This document shows, piece by piece, positions 59,973 through 64,000 of a stretch of 64,000 bases of DNA. The DNA is from Agapetus fuscipes. Its lineage: Eukaryota; Arthropoda; Insecta; Trichoptera; Glossosomatidae. Within the stretch, counting starts at the first letter, position 1; every line of letters begins with the position of its first letter. The position numbers and the translations under genes were made by a program. The notes beneath the pieces were generated by a model that saw nothing but the letters and a program-made list of their open reading frames with translations, ran no database searches and was not told the origin of the DNA. The stretch covers positions 17,799,001-17,863,000 of the forward strand of contig OX637332.1 of the NCBI GenBank assembly GCA_951799405.1. Reading direction: 5' to 3'.

Positions 59973-62312
59973 TATAATCTATAATCTATAATCTAAGTTG
60001 CAAGGATATATTCATTTAAAGCTCTCAGATGTATGCCCACAAACCAACAAGTGTAGTTCGCGCTTACAAATGCTGAATGTGTACTTACAAATAAAATCCA
60101 AACCTCAAATGAACATAAGCCCCACAACTTTTGCCGACCTTCCCTGAAACAGGGGTGACATTGGCAAAGTGAACCATTTTTTACAGTATGGGTGGTCAGC
60201 CTCATACCAACCTATAAGTCAAGGAATATGAATGAATAATAAATTACATTTAAATATAAAAAAGAACAAAACCTTACAAAGAAATCTATACAAAAAAAGT
60301 CAAAAATTTCCTATGCAAAAAATGTAGCAAATGAATACACCAACATTAGAAATCAACATTGCAGATTAGCCGCCACTTCTTCCTGTCCTTGCATACTTCT
60401 TTCATTTCATCCAGAGTCATAACCTTTTTCATACAAGTCCTCCTTTTATTATGACTCTGGATATCCCAGTCATTCGCTATTTCAGAGATTTGATCCTTCC
60501 ATACTTTTCTCGGTCTTCCTCTACCACGACATCCATCTATTCTAGCAACATATACTTTCTTCGTCAATCTTTCATCACTCATTCTCTCCAAATGCCCGAA
60601 CCATCTTAACATACTTCTTTTAATCTTCACTTTCACACTTTCCCTTACACCACATTCTTCTCTTACAAAATCATTCCTCACCCTGTCACTTCGTTTTTTC
60701 CCAATCATACTTCTTAGATAGTCCATTTCTACTGTATGGACTTTACTAATTTCCCTTTCACTCACCGTCCAGGCTTCACTTCCATACATCAAGGTTGGCA
60801 CTAGTATACCACCGTGCACCGCCAATCTAACATTTTTTGAGAGATTTTGGTTCCTGGCGATGCAAGCGGTCGCACCCAGTACACACCTGCCTTTCATTAT
60901 TCTTCTTTCAAATTCACCGGCCATTCTTCCATCTTTTTCAAACTTACATCCCAAATATACAAACTCATTTACAACATCAACATTCATTCCATTAATTTTA
61001 AATTCATAATTCATATTTTCATCATCTCTTTCAAAAATCAAAACTTTCGTCTTTCTTGCATTCAACTTCAAATTATTACCTTTCAAAGCTTCGTTCAATC
61101 TAGAGAGCATCATTTGCAATTCCACTGCTGAATCAGATACAAGGACTGCATCATCCGCATACAGTAGAACGCTTACTTTGCTCTCTCCTATCATTAATCC
61201 ACAATCATCAAGTCTAGCATCTCGAACACACTTGTCCATGACTATGTTAAATAGCCATGGGCTCATCACACATCCTTGCCTTACACCCTTAAAAACTTCA
61301 AACCATTCACTATACTCACCATCAATACGAATGCAAGCCATACTATTCTCATAGTTCGCATGCACCGCATTGAGTAGAGCTCCATTCACTCCGTATGCTT
61401 TCAAAACATCCCACAACATACCTCTGTCCACTGAGTCAAAAGCCTTTTCCAGATCCACAAAGGCCGTGAATAGTTTCCCCCTCACCGACAATTGTTTTTC
61501 AACAAGTTGTCGTAGAGTGAAAATCTGATCAACACAGCCTCTACCGGCCATAAAGCCGGACTGTATATCGGAAACCCTTTTGCTAGTAGTCAGAATCACA
61601 TTTTTTATAATCACCTTACAGAAGACTTTTCCTGGTATACTGAGTAGACTGATTGGTCTGAAGTTCTGACAGTCTTTTTTGTCCCCTTTACTTTTGTAAA
61701 TGGGAACAATGACTGCCTTCCTCCAATCCATCGGTACTACTCCTGCATTCACACAAAGCTTACATAATTCAAACATCCAATCTATCACACATTCACCTCC
61801 TGCTTTCAACATTTCACCATTTATACCATCAAACCCAGCAGACTTCCCATTCTTCAGACGTGAAATAGACACTTTCATTTCTTCTTTCAAAATCTTCAAT
61901 TCATTCTCTTCATCTGTCTGTTCATAAATTCTTCTTTCACCCTGGCCAAAAATTTCTTGAAAATAGTTCTTCCATCTCTTGCATACTTCTTCATTCTCCC
62001 ATACCATCTCACCGGCAGCACTTTTGACTCCCGGAGTGGTCAATGCAGAAGATTTATTTCTATCCGCATTGATCCACCTCCAAAATTCCTTCTTACTGTC
62101 GGTGAAACTTTTGTTAATCCTTTCATCAATCTTTCTTTGTTCATTCATCTTGCTTTCATAAATTATAGTCTTTGCCATTTTCTTAGCTATCTTATATTCG
62201 TCTTCTAGCTTTCTATCATTTCTATCATTCAGCCAATTTTCATAACACTTTTTCTTAACTTTCACAGCTTCTTTTACTCTATCATTCCACCAGGCATCTC
62301 CTTTCAACATAC
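59973..62312 (-). mobile_element. 5'-truncated LINE copy with 3' UTR and TATAATC-type tail
   Basis: The RT frame ends at 60346. About 120 bp of AT-rich 3' UTR follow, then the roughly 235-bp conserved 3' module (60228 down to about 59995) that is scattered through the window. The copy ends in repeats of the ATTATAG type (CTATAAT on plus). This copy links the module to the LINE and shows that the solo modules are LINE 3' ends. Confidence 0.88.
60346..62310 (-). CDS. Non-LTR retrotransposon reverse transcriptase (ORF2 C-terminal part)
   Basis: A 654-codon uninterrupted frame. It begins at the endonuclease-RT linker (GDAWWNDRVKEAVKVKKK), so the endonuclease half is absent: a 5'-truncated copy. 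RT blocks visible: SAGFDGING (about 157-165), NFRPISLLSIPGKVF (216-230), FVDLEKAFDSVDR (284-296, first catalytic Asp), GVRQGCVMSPWLFN (342-355) and LLYADDAVLVSDS (382-394, catalytic YADD). A C-terminal region follows with LRWFGHLERM and GCRGRGRPRKVWKDQI (about 567-608), as in many RTE- or CR1-like ORFs. The clade is uncertain. The copy lies in sense orientation in the Pdfr intron between exons 62823 and 59544. The intact frame suggests a young insertion. Confidence 0.93.
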   Translation of the reverse strand: MLKGDAWWNDRVKEAVKVKKKCYENWLNDRNDRKLEDEYKIAKKMAKTIIYESKMNEQRKIDERINKSFTDSKKEFWRWINADRNKSSALTTPGVKSAAGEMVWENEEVCKRWKNYFQEIFGQGERRIYEQTDEENELKILKEEMKVSISRLKNGKSAGFDGINGEMLKAGGECVIDWMFELCKLCVNAGVVPMDWRKAVIVPIYKSKGDKKDCQNFRPISLLSIPGKVFCKVIIKNVILTTSKRVSDIQSGFMAGRGCVDQIFTLRQLVEKQLSVRGKLFTAFVDLEKAFDSVDRGMLWDVLKAYGVNGALLNAVHANYENSMACIRIDGEYSEWFEVFKGVRQGCVMSPWLFNIVMDKCVRDARLDDCGLMIGESKVSVLLYADDAVLVSDSAVELQMMLSRLNEALKGNNLKLNARKTKVLIFERDDENMNYEFKINGMNVDVVNEFVYLGCKFEKDGRMAGEFERRIMKGRCVLGATACIARNQNLSKNVRLAVHGGILVPTLMYGSEAWTVSEREISKVHTVEMDYLRSMIGKKRSDRVRNDFVREECGVRESVKVKIKRSMLRWFGHLERMSDERLTKKVYVARIDGCRGRGRPRKVWKDQISEIANDWDIQSHNKRRTCMKKVMTLDEMKEVCKDRKKWRLICNVDF

Positions 62313-62449
62313 CATTAAATTAAATTGAAAAATCTATTTTCTTATGCAAAACTTTCATCGAAAAATAAGGATTATGAGAAAAATCATTTATTTGAACTGA
62401 GCGAATGTTTTATTTAATGTGCTGTTTTACAATTTAGACTAATGACCTC

Positions 62450-62680
62450 CCCACCAAAAACCCCACCCACTTTCTCTTTTCTACCTGAATCATTACCCTT
62501 TTGTTTTGTTTTTAACCTCAGTTAGCCTCTGATGATGGACAGATAAAGTCTGATAGCGCTTAGGCCTTGTTAACTTAAATAAATGAAAATAAAGCTATGT
62601 TTTAAAAAAATTTTTTTTTTTTTAAATGAATTTTCACTATGTGAATGCACTTACTCTAGAAAATCTAATGACAACATATA
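62450..62680 (+). mobile_element. Penelope-type terminal piece in a Pdfr intron
   Basis: Has a hammerhead-like core (62525-62566), then gttaacttaaataaatgaaa and the shared end ttcactatgtgaatgcactt. Confidence 0.6.
62525..62566 (+). ncRNA. Hammerhead-like motif with exact CTGATGA core
   Basis: Helix I GCCT, CTGATGA, T, helix II GGAC-AGATAAA-GTCT, GAT (third base T instead of A), helix III AG-CG-CT, T, helix I AGGC. Every stem pairs. The A14-equivalent change may abolish cleavage. Confidence 0.5.
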
Positions 62681-62822
62681 TTACATTTCAGCAAACGTTT
62701 TTGGTTCAGCCAACATTCTCATTACAATTTACGATATAGTTAAAATAAATATTTAAAAAATATGCAAACTTATTAATTTCTAAATCTTAATTTAATTTGG
62801 TAAATAGGTAAATATTTTGTAC

Positions 62823-62977
62823 CTTGGCTTCATCTCCCGCGTATAGTTTATTTATTAGATTTTGTATTTGCGGAGGGTAGCACGGGGTATAATTGGTCCA
62901 TCCTCCAGTTCCTACTGTTTCGTTCGGAACCTTCCCTTCCCAAAATCCATAAATGCTGCATCTCTTAACAACAACGT
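62823..62977 (-). CDS. Pdfr: PDF receptor, exon for the extracellular hormone-binding domain (first exon seen)
   Basis: This exon encodes part of the N-terminal peptide-binding domain of a class B (secretin-type) GPCR. In insects the PDF receptor couples the clock neuropeptide PDF to Gs and cAMP at the plasma membrane of neurons. The translation contains RCSIYGFWEGKVP and GGWTNYTPCYPPQIQ, with two cysteines, the WTNYTPC signature and two N-glycosylation sites (NET, NYT). The acceptor is ttttttgcag|ACGTT. It enters after one base of a split codon, so at least one upstream exon (signal peptide) is missing and presumably lies beyond the right edge. The donor is GCCAAG|gtacaa, phase 0. The following exon carries the AEKTR-LEI segment that precedes TM1. 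Family assignment rests mainly on the later exons. Confidence 0.88.
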
Positions 62978-63070
62978 CTGCAAAAAATAGCAAAACAAAA
63001 TATTTAACACATGTTTTGTAAAAAAATGGATCCGTTATCAGGAGGTAAATAAATAAATATAAATAAATAA

Positions 63071-63121
63071 ATCTAAGCTGCAAAGATATATATAATTTAA
63101 GATTCATATTAAACGCATTCC
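63071..63121 (-). mobile_element. LINE 3' module stub
   Basis: Only the tail-proximal 50 bp remain (ctaagctgcaaagatatata). The sequence changes at cattccgtcgattcc. Confidence 0.65.
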
Positions 63122-63129
63122 GTCGATTC

Positions 63130-64000
63130 CGCATAAAGTCGAAGTCTGAATTCGTATTTTCCCGTCGAAATATAGGTATTTGTCATTTTTACTTATTTTA
63201 TTTTATTAGTGCTCCAAGCTGGACGATGGACAATGCCCGTTCTCTTTTTAATGGTTCTAAGAATTTTATATGTATCCGGATGCTTTATTACGTGAACAGC
63301 TATTGCAGATCTTACCTCAAGTAGGATAGTAAAATTTTATTTGGTTTATTCTTCTACTATATGATCGCGATAATCTTCAATACGTTATGATCAGAAGTTA
63401 CTTACTTTCGAAAGCCTTCAAAACAATCAAAATAATGTATTGTTAATAAATTAAGAAGAGCATGTAAATAATTGTATATATTTTAATTTTCATCGCTTTT
63501 ATTCATCTAAGGCCTTAAATATATGTATTGGTCTCTTTCATTCGTTCAGATAAAGAGTCATTAGTTACCAGAAAAAAATACTCGTTTGCGTTTTCCCTAG
63601 CAACCCAGTCTCATTCCTTTCTTTGGAATTTCTAAGAAAGTCCATTTTAGGAAAAAAGTGTTTTGAATAAAAAATATAAACTGACACACTCGCTTTGACT
63701 TCTATTTGAGATTCGAGAAGAAAACATACAGACACCCTTTCTTATTTATATAGGCTGGCATGCATTAGATCATAATTACTATCCTTTTATATTTGCATCA
63801 ATTCAATGCTAATTTGATGGACATATTTTGAGCATTCAAAGAAACGTATTGATACTAGGTTCACGAATGCAAAATATTACAACTGTTTCTCGAAAGACTA
63901 GCTTCACATATTTGTATTGTATTTGTATATCCTGTATAAAGTTTTGTTTTTGGCATTTAAGCTAAAATTTAAAATTCAACAAAAACACCTACAAAAAAAG
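63130..64000. other. Upstream Pdfr intron, no exon found
   Basis: A good minus-strand donor (CGAAA|gtaagt near 63408) has no start codon in a fitting frame before a stop, so I do not call an exon. Confidence 0.45.

Noticed and set aside
63405..63440. Possible Pdfr signal-peptide exon with a gtaagt donor and hydrophobic IILIVLKAFE
   Set aside because: In the needed phase a TAA lies two codons upstream of the hydrophobic run and no ATG intervenes.
1..64000. CRISPR arrays, bacterial operons, endogenous virus genes
   Set aside because: No regularly spaced repeats of the CRISPR kind. No prokaryotic gene organisation or viral structural genes were recognised.

Overview
This window is a strongly AT-rich, repeat-laden piece of an animal nuclear genome, almost certainly an insect. 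The evidence is spliced genes with multi-kilobase introns and GT-AG junctions, many non-LTR, Penelope, SINE and DNA-transposon copies, and a class B neuropeptide receptor that reads as the insect PDF (pigment-dispersing factor) receptor. The order cannot be fixed from sequence alone. I see no bacterial operons, CRISPR array or viral gene block.

Host genes. The minus strand from about 63.0 kb down to about 32.0 kb carries nine coding exons of Pdfr. The exons run from the hormone-binding domain through TM1-TM7 to the cytoplasmic tail, and all eight internal junctions agree in reading phase. The signal-peptide exon lies beyond the right edge. The tail ends in a TAG that is the last codon before a good splice donor, and a phase-matched open exon follows downstream. 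A possible alternative first exon lies between the TM1 and TM2 exons. The plus strand of the first 16-18 kb holds at least one convincing GC-rich exon of an unidentified gene (8906-9046, possibly longer). A microexon (384-401) and a terminal exon (from 14984) with a long, transposon-poor 3' region are candidates for the same gene.

Mobile DNA. Five groups dominate. (1) A non-LTR retrotransposon has one copy with a 654-codon open RT frame (59973-62312). About 25 short repeats are its 5'-truncated 3' ends, finishing in short tandem tails (TCTAA, AAATCT or TATAATC types). (2) Penelope-like elements are present as two GIY-YIG endonuclease ORFs and several palindromic terminal pieces that carry hammerhead-ribozyme-like motifs. 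(3) A SINE is built from two different tRNA-like heads. (4) Small DNA transposons include a hAT element with a perfect 8-bp target duplication, a TTAA-flanked hairpin, and several long foldback elements. (5) There is a 16-bp minisatellite open in all three forward frames.

Layout: 1-9 kb, SINEs, LINE ends and a Penelope palindrome; 8.9 kb, host exon; 9.7-13.8 kb, SINE, hairpins, an inverted-repeat element and a hAT MITE; 13.9-19.2 kb, few repeats; 19-31 kb, LINE ends and Penelope copies; 31.5-63 kb, Pdfr with its introns full of transposons; 63-64 kb, nothing recognised.
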